64,000 nucleotides of DNA from Pyxidicoccus sp. MSG2 (GCF_026626705.1 NZ_JAPNKC010000001.1:8822001-8886000); one strand, 5' to 3'. Counted from the first letter of the stretch, positions 42,869-52,083 are shown. Numbers and translations: made by a program. The notes: generated by a model not told the origin, from the letters alone.

Positions 42869-45800
42869 ATGGACCTGGAAGCCGAGCTCCGCATCGCGCT
42901 GGCGGAGGGGTTCATCTCGCGCGAAGAGGCGGAGGTTTTGCTGGAGGAGGCTCGCCAGCGGGGACGTGGGCTCCTGGAGTTGCTGGTGGAGCGGGGCCAA
43001 GTCTCCGAGGCGGCGTTCGCACTGCTGCGGCCCGGTGCGGCTGCTACTCCCGAACAGGACGCCGCCGCGACGATGATGATCGAGGGAGGGCCCCAGCTCA
43101 CGGAGCGTCCTGGCGCGGGCCCCGCCTTCCCGGTGCCCGGGTGGGAGCGCTACCAGCCGGTGCGCTTCCTGGGCCAGGGCGGCATGGGCCAGGTCTTCCT
43201 CGCGTATGAGCCCCGCCTGCGCCGCCAGGTCGCCCTCAAGTTCGTCCTCGGCGGCGCACCCGAGCTGGTGCGCCGCCTGCTGTCCGAGGCCTCTGCGCAG
43301 GCGCGCGTGGAGCATGAGCGCGTGTGCAAGGTGTACGAGGTGGGCGAGGTCCAGGGCCATCCCTTCATCTCCATGCAGTACGTGGACGGACAACCCCTCC
43401 ACCTGCTGGCGCCCGAGCTCACCGTGGAGCAGAAGGCGTTGGTGCTGCGCGATGTCACCGAGGGCGTCCATGCGGCCCACCGCGCCGGGCTCATCCATCG
43501 GGACATCAAGCCCTCCAACATCCTGGTGGAGCGCGCCGAGGACGGCCGCCTCCGGCCCTACGTCATGGACTTCGGCCTGGCGCGGGACTGGAAGGAGGGC
43601 GTCACCGCTACCGGCTCGGTGCTGGGCACGCCGCACTACATGGCCCCCGAGCAGGCCCGGGGCGAGGTGTCGCGCCTGGACCGGCGCGCGGACGTCTACA
43701 GCCTGGGCGCCACGCTGTACCACCTGCTCACCGGCCAGGCCCCCATCTCCGGAGCCAACGCCCTGGAGGTTCTCGCCAACGTGGCCACCGTGGAGCCCCG
43801 CCCGCCGCGCGCGCTGGACGCGGACATCCCCGTGGACCTGGAGGCCATCGTCCTCAAGTGCCTGGAGAAGGAGCGCGGCGCCCGCTACGGCTCGGCGCGG
43901 GAGCTGGCCGAGGAACTGGAGCGCTTCCTCTCCGGAGAGCCCGTGCGCGCGTGCCCCGTCGGATGGGGCTACCGCCTGGGCAAGCGGCTGCGCAAGCACC
44001 GGGTGCTCGCCAGCGTCGTCACCGTGGCGCTGGTGCTGATTGGCGCCGCGCTGGGACAGTCCGTGTACACCCGCCAGGAGGCCGCCCGGCGCGAGCGCCT
44101 GGCCCGGCGCTTCACCGAGCAGGTGGAGCGCATCGAGGCGATGGCCCGCTACTCCGGCCTGGCCCGGCTGCACGACACGCGGAAGGACCGGGAGGAGCTG
44201 CGCGCGCGCCTGGAGGCGTTGGCGAGAGAGGTGCGCGACGCCGGGGAGCTGGCCGCGGGGCCGGGCCAGTACGCGCTGGGGCGCGGCTACCTGGCCATGG
44301 GAGACGAGGCCACGGCGCGCGGGCACCTGGAAGCCGCGTGGCGCGAGGGCTACCGCGAGCCTCGCGTCGCCTGGGCGCTGGCGCTGGTGCTGGGGCACCT
44401 GTACCGGGAGGCGCTGCTGGAGGTGGAGCGCCTGCCGGACGCCACCCAGCGCCAGGTGCGCCGCGAGGCCCTGGCGCGCGACTACCGCGAGCCGGCCCTG
44501 ACCTGGCTGCGCGCCAGCGAGGGCGCGGAGGTGCCCTCCACGGACTATGTGGCGGCCCTGCTCGCCTTCTATGAGGACCGGCTGGATGAGGCGCTGGAGC
44601 GGCTGGAGTCCACGGGGCAGGGGCACGCGTGGTCTCACGAGGTGCTCCTGCTGCGCGGCGACATCCTGCAGACGCGAGCCGCCCGGCGGTGGAACACGGG
44701 GGACCGGGACGGGGCGCTGGCGGACCTGGAGGCCGGACGCCGGGCCTGCTCGGACGCGGCCTCCACCGCCGAGAGCGTGCCCGACATCCACTTCGCGCTC
44801 GCGAAGCTGGAGTACACGGCGATGGTGATGGAGCTGTATGGCCGGGGGGACGTGCTGCCCCCATACACCCGGGGCCTGGAGGCGGTGGCGCGGGCGCTCG
44901 CGGTCGATGCCGGCTTCGCTCGGGCGAAGGTGTTGGAGGCGCGCTTCCACAACCGCCTGGCGGAGCATCGGATGGGCCGGGGCGAGGATGTGGAGGAGCC
45001 ACTCCAGAAGGCGATGGCCGCCGCGCGAGAGGCGCTGGAGCTCCGCCCCGAGCCCGTCAAGGCGCGCATGGAGCTGGGGCAGAGCCTGTGGCGACGTGCT
45101 CGTGCCATGCAGGGCCGCGGGCTGGACCCGAGCGAGCCGGTGCGCCAGGCCATCGAAGTGCTCGAGGGCATTCCCGAGAAGGCGCGGGACTATGAGTTGC
45201 ACGCCACGCTCGGCCTGCTCTTTCGCGTCCAGGCAGACCACGCGGAGGCCACGGGGGGAGACCCGCTGCCCGCTCGCGGGCGTGCCATCGACGCCTACCG
45301 CGAAGCCATCCGCCTGAACGAGACACTGCCGGATGCCTGGCTCAACCTGGGGATGACCTACCTGGCGCGGGCCTCGCTTCCGCGTGCTCCGGACGAGGAG
45401 CGGGACCTGGAAGGTGCCCGCGTCGCGCTGGAGAAGGCGCTGGCGCTCAATCCGCGGAACTTCGTGCCGTACTTCCTGGGCGGTACGCTTCACGCGACGC
45501 TGGCCGCGCGTCGCGTGCGCCAGGGTGGTGATGGCCGGCCGGAGCTGGAGGCGGCCCTGGACCTGTACCAGCGCGGCATTGCCATCAACGCGCGCGTCCC
45601 CCAGCTCCACAATGGCGTGAGCGCGGTGCTGCTGGAGTTGGCGCGCGAGACGTGGGAGCGGGGAGGAGACCCCTTCCCGCTGCTGGAGCGTGCGCGGACC
45701 GCCTGCAAGCAGGCCATCGTCGTGGCTCCGAAGCAGGGGTACGGGCAGAACAACCTCGGCGAGATGCATGCGGCGGGCGCCCAGTACCTGTGGCTTCTGG

Positions 45801-46480
45801 GCAAGGACCCGGAGGCCGATGTCCGCGCCGCCGAGGCCGCCTACCGCGAGGCGCTCTCGCTGCTGCCGGGCATGGCCCGGCCCTGGGTCAACCTGGCCGG
45901 GGTGCACCACCTGCGGGCCGTCCTGTTGCTGGAGCGCGGGCGGGACCCGGGTCCCGCGGTGGCCAGGGCGGATGAGGCCCTCCGGGAGGCCTTCGCGCGC
46001 AATCCCGAGGAGGCCGAGGCCTGGCTCTACCGGGGCCGGGTCCACGAGGTGCTCGCCCGAGGGCTCACTTCACGGGGGCAGCGGGAGCGTGCACGAGAGG
46101 CCTTCGACAGGGCGGCACGGGCCTTTGAAAAGGCGCTCGAGTTGATGCCCGAGCGCCAGGACTTCCAACTGGCTTTCGGCCAGTACTGCCGCGAGCGCGC
46201 ACGTGTCGCGCCCACCTTCGGGGAGGCTCCCGGGGCATGGCTGGAGCGAGGGGAGAAGGTGGCGGATGCACTGCTCGCCGCGCGCCCGGAGTGGGCGGAC
46301 GCGCTGCTGCTGCGCGCGGGCCTGCGGCGGCTGCGCGAAGCAGGAGCGCTTTCCGCGGAGGGCCCGCGAGCATGGCGGGAGCAGGCCCCGGAGGACCTGG
46401 ACGCGGCGCTCGCGCGAAACCCTCAGCTGAAGCACGAGTGGTCGCGGCAGCTGACGCAGGGGCCCGGCTCCGCGCCTTGA
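42869..46480 (+). CDS. Ser/Thr protein kinase with TPR repeats (Pkn-type)
   Basis: A 1203-residue membrane protein kinase. The first about 90 residues form a helical region (LEAELRIALAEGFISREEAEVLLEEAR). The kinase domain has the glycine loop GQGGMG at 102-107, ALKFV lysine, HRDIKPSNIL with His210-Asp212, DFGLARD and GTPHYMAPEQ. All catalytic residues are present. A single membrane helix near 379-398 follows, then about 800 residues of tetratricopeptide-like repeats. These include clear ALxxNPRNFVPYFLGGTL and NLGMTYLARA units and would face the periplasm. Eukaryote-like kinases of this build are numerous in myxobacteria; the signal sensed is unknown. The upstream spacer holds the TetR operator. 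Confidence 0.93.
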   Translation: MDLEAELRIALAEGFISREEAEVLLEEARQRGRGLLELLVERGQVSEAAFALLRPGAAATPEQDAAATMMIEGGPQLTERPGAGPAFPVPGWERYQPVRFLGQGGMGQVFLAYEPRLRRQVALKFVLGGAPELVRRLLSEASAQARVEHERVCKVYEVGEVQGHPFISMQYVDGQPLHLLAPELTVEQKALVLRDVTEGVHAAHRAGLIHRDIKPSNILVERAEDGRLRPYVMDFGLARDWKEGVTATGSVLGTPHYMAPEQARGEVSRLDRRADVYSLGATLYHLLTGQAPISGANALEVLANVATVEPRPPRALDADIPVDLEAIVLKCLEKERGARYGSARELAEELERFLSGEPVRACPVGWGYRLGKRLRKHRVLASVVTVALVLIGAALGQSVYTRQEAARRERLARRFTEQVERIEAMARYSGLARLHDTRKDREELRARLEALAREVRDAGELAAGPGQYALGRGYLAMGDEATARGHLEAAWREGYREPRVAWALALVLGHLYREALLEVERLPDATQRQVRREALARDYREPALTWLRASEGAEVPSTDYVAALLAFYEDRLDEALERLESTGQGHAWSHEVLLLRGDILQTRAARRWNTGDRDGALADLEAGRRACSDAASTAESVPDIHFALAKLEYTAMVMELYGRGDVLPPYTRGLEAVARALAVDAGFARAKVLEARFHNRLAEHRMGRGEDVEEPLQKAMAAAREALELRPEPVKARMELGQSLWRRARAMQGRGLDPSEPVRQAIEVLEGIPEKARDYELHATLGLLFRVQADHAEATGGDPLPARGRAIDAYREAIRLNETLPDAWLNLGMTYLARASLPRAPDEERDLEGARVALEKALALNPRNFVPYFLGGTLHATLAARRVRQGGDGRPELEAALDLYQRGIAINARVPQLHNGVSAVLLELARETWERGGDPFPLLERARTACKQAIVVAPKQGYGQNNLGEMHAAGAQYLWLLGKDPEADVRAAEAAYREALSLLPGMARPWVNLAGVHHLRAVLLLERGRDPGPAVARADEALREAFARNPEEAEAWLYRGRVHEVLARGLTSRGQRERAREAFDRAARAFEKALELMPERQDFQLAFGQYCRERARVAPTFGEAPGAWLERGEKVADALLAARPEWADALLLRAGLRRLREAGALSAEGPRAWREQAPEDLDAALARNPQLKHEWSRQLTQGPGSAP

Positions 46481-46487
46481 GCGGACC

Positions 46488-47111
46488 TCATCTTCGCCCG
46501 GCGTCCCCCTCCTCTTCCGAGCGGTCGATGGTCGTGGCGACTTCCACGGTTCCCGTGATGGGCAATTGTTTACGGATGGCAGGTTCGGAGTCCGCGGGTT
46601 GGCAGGCAGAATGTGCCGTCCAGGTGAAGCTGCCCCTCGCGTTCGGCGCGATGCCCAACTGGCAAGCGTCCCCCAGGTTGGGGAGGGTAATGGTGTAGGT
46701 GCCTCCGTCATTCGTCACCGAGCCGGCATCGCTCGGGGTGCACACGGTTCTGTCATTCGAGAACACACTCCCATCGGGGGGCGTAGGGAATGTGAATGTG
46801 ACTGTCCCCGCGTCGCAGTCCGATATGAACATCACTGCCCCGTCAGGGTCGACGCACGCGGCATTCGCGCCGACCCAGCCGTTCCGAGTGGCATCCAGCG
46901 CATAGAGGCTCCTGTCAGGGCCTCCGTCCTGGCAGCGATAGGGGTCCGCGTCCAGGGGGCTCCGGCTCGTCCTGGCGTCAGCGTCGACCTCCGGCGAAGG
47001 CCTGGGCCTTGGCGAGGGACAGCCTGCCAGCCCCACCATCATCACCGTCATCACCCAGTAGCGGCTCCGCGCCCTGGACCCGTCCGACATCCTCGTCTCG
47101 TCCCTGCTCAT
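46488..47111 (-). CDS. Lipoprotein of unknown function
   Basis: A 207-residue lipoprotein. The signal region reads SRYWVMTVMMVGLAGC, with lipobox GLAGC, followed by a short Pro/Arg-rich linker. The mature domain is beta-rich with scattered Cys (RCQDGG, AACVDPDGAVMFISDCD, RTVCTPSDAG, DACQLGIAP). No family is recognised. Starts at 47111 (GGGAGG about 12 bases upstream) and 47090 are both possible; the longer is given. The stop lies 7 bases from the convergent kinase gene's stop. Confidence 0.68.
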   Translation of the reverse strand: MSRDETRMSDGSRARSRYWVMTVMMVGLAGCPSPRPRPSPEVDADARTSRSPLDADPYRCQDGGPDRSLYALDATRNGWVGANAACVDPDGAVMFISDCDAGTVTFTFPTPPDGSVFSNDRTVCTPSDAGSVTNDGGTYTITLPNLGDACQLGIAPNARGSFTWTAHSACQPADSEPAIRKQLPITGTVEVATTIDRSEEEGDAGRR

Positions 47112-47269
47112 GTCTGTCCAACCCTCCCGTGGTGATGCCATTGCAATGGACGAGCCCGTCCGAGGCCCGGCGACCTCCGGCGTGGGGCGGTGGCGGGACA
47201 CTCCTTCCACGCGTCGGGCCGTGGGCTTCCACACGTGGCGCCACGCGCCGGTGACACGCCGCGCGCGCT

Positions 47270-48868
47270 TCAGCCCAACCCCAGCTCCTTGAGCCGGCGG
47301 CCCAGCGCGCGCCGGGAGACCTCGAGCTGACGCACCATGGCGTCCAGGTCTCCCTGGCACGCGTGGAAGCAGCGCGTAATCTCCTCCACGCTCAGGTCCC
47401 CGGCGGTGCGCAGGTGGGGCACGCGCTCGATGAGGTCGTAGACGGAGGTGCGGTGGATGCCGAGCCTGTCCGCGGCGGCCTGGAAGTCCCAGCCTCCCTC
47501 CCGCAGCGCGGTGAGCAGCTCCTCCGGGGAGACGTCCGAGGGCTTGCGGCGGGGCACGGCGGGAGCGGGGCCGGGCATGGCGGTGGTGGCGGGGCGGCCG
47601 GTCGACGGGGGCCCGTCCGCCGAGAGCTCCTGCTCGAGCTGGGCGTCGAGCCTCAGGCGCGGCTGGCCGCGGTTGCCGATGACGAGCTGCCGCGCCACGT
47701 TGCGCAGCTGCCGGATGTTGCCCGGCCAGCCGTGACGCAGCATGCGGACCGCCAGCGGCGCCGGGAGCCACGGCTCGGTGAAGGGGTCCTCGGGACTCAG
47801 CCGGTGCGCCTCGCCCAGCACCTCCAACTCCTCGCGGGCGAAGTGGTGGAAGAGCGGCCCCACGTCCTCGGGCCGCTCACGCAGGGCGGGGACCCGGATG
47901 GAGTAGCCGGCCAGCCGGTGCAGCAGCGGCGCCTTGAAGCGGCCGTCGCGAATCCGCTCTTCCAGGTGCGCGTCCGTGGCGGCCACCAGCCGCACGTCCA
48001 CGGCGATGGGCGTGCGCGAGCCGACAGGGTACAGCTCTCCCGTCTCCAGCACGCGCAGCAGCATCACCTGGACCTCGGGGGGCGCCTCCCCCACCTCGTC
48101 GAGGAAGAGCGTCCCGCCGTGGGCCGCCTGGAAGTAGCCGTCCTGGTCCTTCACCGCCCCGGTGAAGGCCCCCTTGCGCGCGCCGAACAGCTCGGAGGCG
48201 GCCAGCTCCCGGGGGATGGCGCCCAGGTTGACGCTGACGAAGGGTCGCTCCCTCCGGGGACTGAGCTGGTGGATGGCGCGGGCGATGAGCTCCTTTCCGG
48301 AGCCCGTCTCGCCGCGGATGAGCACGGGCACCCCCAGGTCCGCCACCTGCTCGACGTGGCGGCGGACCCGCTGGATGCCCGCGCTGGCGCCTACCATGCC
48401 CAGCGAGTCCCCTGCCCGTGGGGGCGCGGAGTCCGCCAGGTGGAGCAGCAGCACCACACGGCCGGCCAGCACCAGTGGCACTCCGGCGGCCACCTCCTTG
48501 GAGGACAGCTCCCAGGGGCCCTGCAGCGGCTCGCCACTGAGGGAGACCCGGGTGTCCGCGGCGGGCGTCAAGCGGAGGCTGCCCCCCGGGCCGGGCGCGA
48601 GGACCAGCGGCTTGCGACTGATGAACGGGTCGGCCAGGTGCGAGCCCAGCGCTCCCCCGGGAGGGACGAAGACCGGGGCATTGCGCGAGAGCGCCACGTC
48701 GCGGCCCGCGGCGAGCCCCTCCAGCAAGAGGCGGTCTCCCACGCGGTGGGGCAGGGGATGCGAGACGACGGTCAGCGCCGGCAGCAGGGGCGTGTCGTGA
48801 GGGTGAGGCTCCTCGCCCGACTCGCGCACGTTGGCCGTGGAGAAGTCCTCGAGGGAGGGCTCGCGCAT
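47270..48868 (-). CDS. FHA-like sigma-54-dependent activator with two Fis-type helices
   Basis: A 532-residue bacterial enhancer-binding protein. An N-terminal FHA-like region (about 40-145, with NAPVFVPPGG and FISRKPLVL) replaces the response-regulator receiver. The AAA+ domain has Walker A GETGSGKE (about 185), the sigma-54 contact loop GAFTGA (about 232), Walker B GGTLFLDEVGE and WPGNIRQLRN. The C-terminus carries two helix-turn-helix-like units, WDFQAAADRLGIHRTSVYDL and DLDAMVRQLEVSRRALGRRL, where one is usual. FHA domains bind phosphothreonine, so a Ser/Thr kinase may be the input. The ATG at 48868 is preferred to an upstream GTG. It is next to the RhiA-like gene. Confidence 0.92.
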   Translation of the reverse strand: MREPSLEDFSTANVRESGEEPHPHDTPLLPALTVVSHPLPHRVGDRLLLEGLAAGRDVALSRNAPVFVPPGGALGSHLADPFISRKPLVLAPGPGGSLRLTPAADTRVSLSGEPLQGPWELSSKEVAAGVPLVLAGRVVLLLHLADSAPPRAGDSLGMVGASAGIQRVRRHVEQVADLGVPVLIRGETGSGKELIARAIHQLSPRRERPFVSVNLGAIPRELAASELFGARKGAFTGAVKDQDGYFQAAHGGTLFLDEVGEAPPEVQVMLLRVLETGELYPVGSRTPIAVDVRLVAATDAHLEERIRDGRFKAPLLHRLAGYSIRVPALRERPEDVGPLFHHFAREELEVLGEAHRLSPEDPFTEPWLPAPLAVRMLRHGWPGNIRQLRNVARQLVIGNRGQPRLRLDAQLEQELSADGPPSTGRPATTAMPGPAPAVPRRKPSDVSPEELLTALREGGWDFQAAADRLGIHRTSVYDLIERVPHLRTAGDLSVEEITRCFHACQGDLDAMVRQLEVSRRALGRRLKELGLG

Positions 48869-49184
48869 GAGGGGCACCTGGCTGGATGGCGTGGATGGCG
48901 CCGACTCTACCCCATGGGCCTTGCACGCACCTTCCGCCTCGTTGGGGTGTCATCCGACCCGGAGGGTCGATGTCTGTCGAATGCGTCCGGCGAAGGCAAT
49001 CACAGACGTGCGGCGATGGCTCGCCGCATTCCTCGGGACGGCGTTCACGCGTCATGGTTGGCTTCGACCTCTCAAAATCCCATGGAGCGTGTTCAGGAGG
49101 CATGCAACAGGCGGCCCGTGTTCGCACTCCACGGGCCGTCCAGGTCGGCATCAACCGGGCTGGGAATGCAGGGCGAGCTGGCGC
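48869..49184. other. 316-bp spacer, no gene seen
   Basis: Between the activator gene and the RhiA-like gene. No open frame here resembles a protein. A weak minus-strand GG-N10-GC element (TTGCA at -12, poor -24) lies near 49104-49120, too poor to call. No clear terminator hairpin was found. Confidence 0.5.
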
Positions 49185-49892
49185 TCAGCGGGCCAGCGCC
49201 GCGACCTTGCCAGGCGTGGACAGGTCTCCCCAGCGCGCCAGGGGGTTACGCGCCCTGGCCTTGAGGAAGTGCGCGTTCGCCTGGCCGGTCGGCAGCACCG
49301 TCCAGGTGTTGTCACTGTTCAGGATGGCGGTCATGGCGTAGATGTTCTCCGGGAAGGTGATCTCCGCCGGGTTGGTCATGGACTCGACGTCCACCACTTC
49401 CCCCTGCGTGAAGGTGCCGAAGGTGATCCAGTAGTTCGGGTGGGGGGTGAACATCTCGTTGAAGTTGGGCTGGGCCTGCACGGCGAATGCTCCGTTCCCG
49501 GACATGCCGATGCCGACAGCGGCCTGCATGGCGGGAATGGTGCCATCCTGGACGATGGTGAGGCTGCCCGGGGTGCCCGGCCCCTGGTTCGTGAAGGTGT
49601 AGGCACCGTTCTCGTTGGTGAACGTCACCTTGTTGGTGCTCGTCAGGTCCGCCGGCAGGACCTGGGAGGCCGAGAACAGGACCCCGGGCGCCAGCGCGCC
49701 CGTCTGGGACCAGATGAACGAGTAGTCGATGGTCCAGTCGAAGCTGATCTGCGTGCTCGGGGCCGCCTCCTTCGAGAACCACGCCAGCGACATCACGTCG
49801 TGCACCGAGGTGTCGGGAGCCTTCTGGTAGATACAAACGCTGCCAAGGTTCGCGCTGTGGTTCACGAAGGTCAGGGTATAGACCTGGGACAT
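49185..49892 (-). CDS. RhiA-like protein
   Basis: A 235-residue protein resembling RhiA, the rhizosphere-induced protein of Rhizobium and its homologues in other soil proteobacteria. Typical stretches are QVYTLTFVNHSANLGSVCIYQK, VMSLAWFSKEAAPST, TIDYSFIWSQTGALAPGVLF and SASQVLPADLTSTNKVTFTN. No signal peptide or membrane helix is seen, so it should be cytosolic or leave the cell by an unusual route. The molecular function is not known. AGGAG sits 8 bases before the ATG at 49892. A near-consensus sigma-54 promoter lies 78 bases upstream, and a sigma-54 activator gene lies just downstream. Confidence 0.75.
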   Translation of the reverse strand: MSQVYTLTFVNHSANLGSVCIYQKAPDTSVHDVMSLAWFSKEAAPSTQISFDWTIDYSFIWSQTGALAPGVLFSASQVLPADLTSTNKVTFTNENGAYTFTNQGPGTPGSLTIVQDGTIPAMQAAVGIGMSGNGAFAVQAQPNFNEMFTPHPNYWITFGTFTQGEVVDVESMTNPAEITFPENIYAMTAILNSDNTWTVLPTGQANAHFLKARARNPLARWGDLSTPGKVAALAR

Positions 49893-49969
49893 GGACTTCT
49901 CCTGGATGGGATGTCTGCGTTTCGCGCGATGATGTCTGTCTTTGTGTTGTCGCGCTTGAGCCCATGCAG

Positions 49970-49985
49970 TGCAGTCCGTGTGCCA
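49970..49985 (-). promoter_or_regulatory. Sigma-54 promoter for the RhiA-like gene
   Basis: Read on the minus strand, TGGCACACGGACTGCA matches TGGCAC-N5-TTGCA with one mismatch (C for the first T of -12) and correct GG-N10-GC spacing. The predicted start near 49959 leaves a leader of about 67 bases before the ATG at 49892. Confidence 0.7.
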
Positions 49986-50141
49986 GGAATTGGAAGGTGC
50001 TCTCTCGGGCGGAGCCGCGACCGCGGGAGTTGTTGGAACCCTGTTCGACGCGTCGAGGCCCTCCCTTCCACGCGTGGAAAGCCGCTTGCCAGCGCTACGG
50101 CCCCTACACGGCCACGGTGTCCAACGCGACGAGCGGCAGCA

Positions 50142-50267
50142 ATGGCTCGCCCGCTCGCCCTCAACCTGGCTTTCGGTGGACAGTGGGCCGGGAGGTACGG
50201 CATCGACGACTCGAAACTCCCACGGGGCCTCGAGGTCGACTCCGTGCGCGTCTACAGGAAGCCGTAG
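50142..50267 (+). pseudogene. C-terminal fragment of a glycoside hydrolase family 16 enzyme
   Basis: A 41-codon piece ending at a TAG encodes LALNLAFGGQWAGRYGIDDS and then PRGLEVDSVRVYRKP. This is the hallmark C-terminus of GH16 beta-glucanases/laminarinases (NLAxGGxWxG...DYVRVY). The catalytic EIDxxE core is not found upstream, so it is a remnant, presumably of a gene lost by deletion. It lies inside a 394-base spacer that otherwise holds the sigma-54 promoter and nothing recognisable as a gene. Confidence 0.58.
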
Positions 50268-50286
50268 ACGCGCACGGGAGCAGTGC

Positions 50287-52083
50287 TCAGCGGGACGCGG
50301 AGGGCGCCGCGTCCTCACCCAGCATCAGCCACCGGACGATGGGCACGGGAGGGTATCCGTACGAGACGACCTGGTCATGGAAGCGCTGGAGGGTGAAGTC
50401 CTTGCCCCACTTTGCCTTCGCGTCCTCGCGCAGCTCCATCAGCAGCTTCTTGCCCAGTACGTACACGAGGTACGTCGGGTCCGACGTGCCCCGGCGCGCC
50501 TCGCGCTCCGCGTTGACGTGCGTCATGTACGCCTCCTCCTCGAAGAGGCGCACTGCCTGCTCGTACGTCATGCCGCGCGTGTGCAGCGAAAGCCCCGCCA
50601 TGTAGCGCGCCAGCCGCTGGAGGTAGAGCGCGAGCTGGTTCAGCCGCAGCCGGTCCGCCTGCGCGCCCGTGCCGCCGTAGCCCTCGTCGAGCATCATCTG
50701 CTCGGTGTAGAGACCCCAGCCCTCGCTGAACGAGCCCGAGCCGAACAGCCGGCGCACCTTCGACTGGATGCGGCTCGTCCAGAGGAACTGCACGTAGTGC
50801 CCCGGGTACGCCTCGTGGATGGAGACGAGGGGCAGTGCGTAGCGGTTGTAGAAGCTCATGTGCTGCAGCGTCTGCTCCGCGTTCCACGCCGGGTCTGGCG
50901 GCGTCACGTAGTAGTACGCCTCCGTCGCCTTCGTCTCGAACGGGCCCGGGGCGCTCATGCTCGCGAAGGACAGCGCCCGGTTGAAGGCCGGCGTCTCCGC
51001 CACCCGCGCGCGGACTTCGCTGGGCACGGTGATGATGCGGTGGTCGATGAGGAACTGGCGGATGTCCTCCAGCGTCGCCGTCGTCGTGGACACCAGCTCC
51101 GCGGGCGCGGGATGGTCCTTGCCCAAATCCCTGTACACGTCCATGGGCGCCTTGCCCGGCGCGAGCCGTCCCGCCACCTCGCGGAACTGCTCCTGCGTGC
51201 GCTTCATCTCCGAGCGGCCCCAGGCCAGGAGCGAGTCGATGCTCTCGGTGACGCCCTCCTCGTACTGGAGCTTCTTGCGGTACGTCTCCTCACCGATGGC
51301 GAAGGCCCCGTTCGAGCGCGGAAGCAGGTCCTCCTTCAGGAAGCGGATGTAGCCGTCGATGGCCTCCAGGCAGCGGGCCTGCTCCTTCTTGAAGGCGTCC
51401 TGGAGCGCGGCGTCCTGCACCGGCGCGAAGGCCAGGGGCAGCGTCTGCGCGTAGAGCGCGCGGGTGCCCTTCACCTGTTCGAGGGCAATCTCCGTCCACA
51501 GCTTCGGCGGGTTCTGGAGGTTCGCCCGGGCCGCCGCGAAGACCTCCGGCACCACCGTCATGCGCTTCACCGCCGAGCGCATCCGGTCCTCCAGCGGCGC
51601 GAAGTCCCGGTTGATGAGCTGGAACACGGAGTTCGAGGCGAAGCCCAGGTACTGGTTGGGATTGCGCTCCCACGAGCGCACCGTTTCCAGGTCCAGGATT
51701 TTCGCCCGGAAGTGGTTCTCCAGCATGTCGTAGTCGGCCCGGTCCTCGGGCGGCAGCGCGGCGCGGTCCACCGTCTTCGGCAGCGCCGCGAGCCGGTCCT
51801 TCAGGTACGCCAGATTCGACGCCCGCTCTTCGGGCCGGAAGCCGCGCAGCTCTCCGTCGTAGGTGTGGACGCCCGCGGACGTGGCCGACATCGGCGAGCG
51901 GCGGAAGTGCTCCTCGAAGTGCGCGTCCACGAAGGCGCGCAGCGCCACCTGGGCGGGGGCCAGCGCGGGCGTGGCGGCGTGGGCGGCAGGGGACTCCACC
52001 TGCGCGGGCGGCCGCGAGGTGGTGCAGCCAGGGGAGAGCAGCAGCAACGCGGCGAGGACGCTTGTGGGGCGCAGTGCGTTCAT
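50287..52083 (-). CDS. DUF885 lipoprotein, putative metallopeptidase
   Basis: A 598-residue DUF885 protein. The N-terminus MNALRPTSVLAALLLLSPGC is a lipoprotein signal. The zinc-like motif HEAYPGH at residues 423-429 (SIHEAYPGHYVQFLW), with FSEGWGLYTEQMMLDEGY downstream, are the family's signature blocks and suggest a gluzincin-like peptidase. DYDMLENHFRAKILDLE and YYYVTPPDPAWN are also conserved. The substrate is unknown. The ATG at 52083 is preceded by GAGG. Confidence 0.87.
   Translation of the reverse strand: MNALRPTSVLAALLLLSPGCTTSRPPAQVESPAAHAATPALAPAQVALRAFVDAHFEEHFRRSPMSATSAGVHTYDGELRGFRPEERASNLAYLKDRLAALPKTVDRAALPPEDRADYDMLENHFRAKILDLETVRSWERNPNQYLGFASNSVFQLINRDFAPLEDRMRSAVKRMTVVPEVFAAARANLQNPPKLWTEIALEQVKGTRALYAQTLPLAFAPVQDAALQDAFKKEQARCLEAIDGYIRFLKEDLLPRSNGAFAIGEETYRKKLQYEEGVTESIDSLLAWGRSEMKRTQEQFREVAGRLAPGKAPMDVYRDLGKDHPAPAELVSTTTATLEDIRQFLIDHRIITVPSEVRARVAETPAFNRALSFASMSAPGPFETKATEAYYYVTPPDPAWNAEQTLQHMSFYNRYALPLVSIHEAYPGHYVQFLWTSRIQSKVRRLFGSGSFSEGWGLYTEQMMLDEGYGGTGAQADRLRLNQLALYLQRLARYMAGLSLHTRGMTYEQAVRLFEEEAYMTHVNAEREARRGTSDPTYLVYVLGKKLLMELREDAKAKWGKDFTLQRFHDQVVSYGYPPVPIVRWLMLGEDAAPSASR

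Noticed and set aside
42749-46045. A 1098-codon minus-strand frame opposite the kinase gene
   Set aside because: Antisense shadow; the plus-strand kinase has all catalytic motifs.
49104-49120. Possible sigma-54 promoter for the FHA activator itself
   Set aside because: TTGCA and GG-N10-GC spacing fit but the -24 part is poor (CGGGCC); too weak to call.
48831-50267. A 478-codon plus-strand frame covering the RhiA-like gene and ending in the GH16-like piece
   Set aside because: Only the last 41 codons resemble a known family; the rest is antisense to the RhiA-like gene and spacer.
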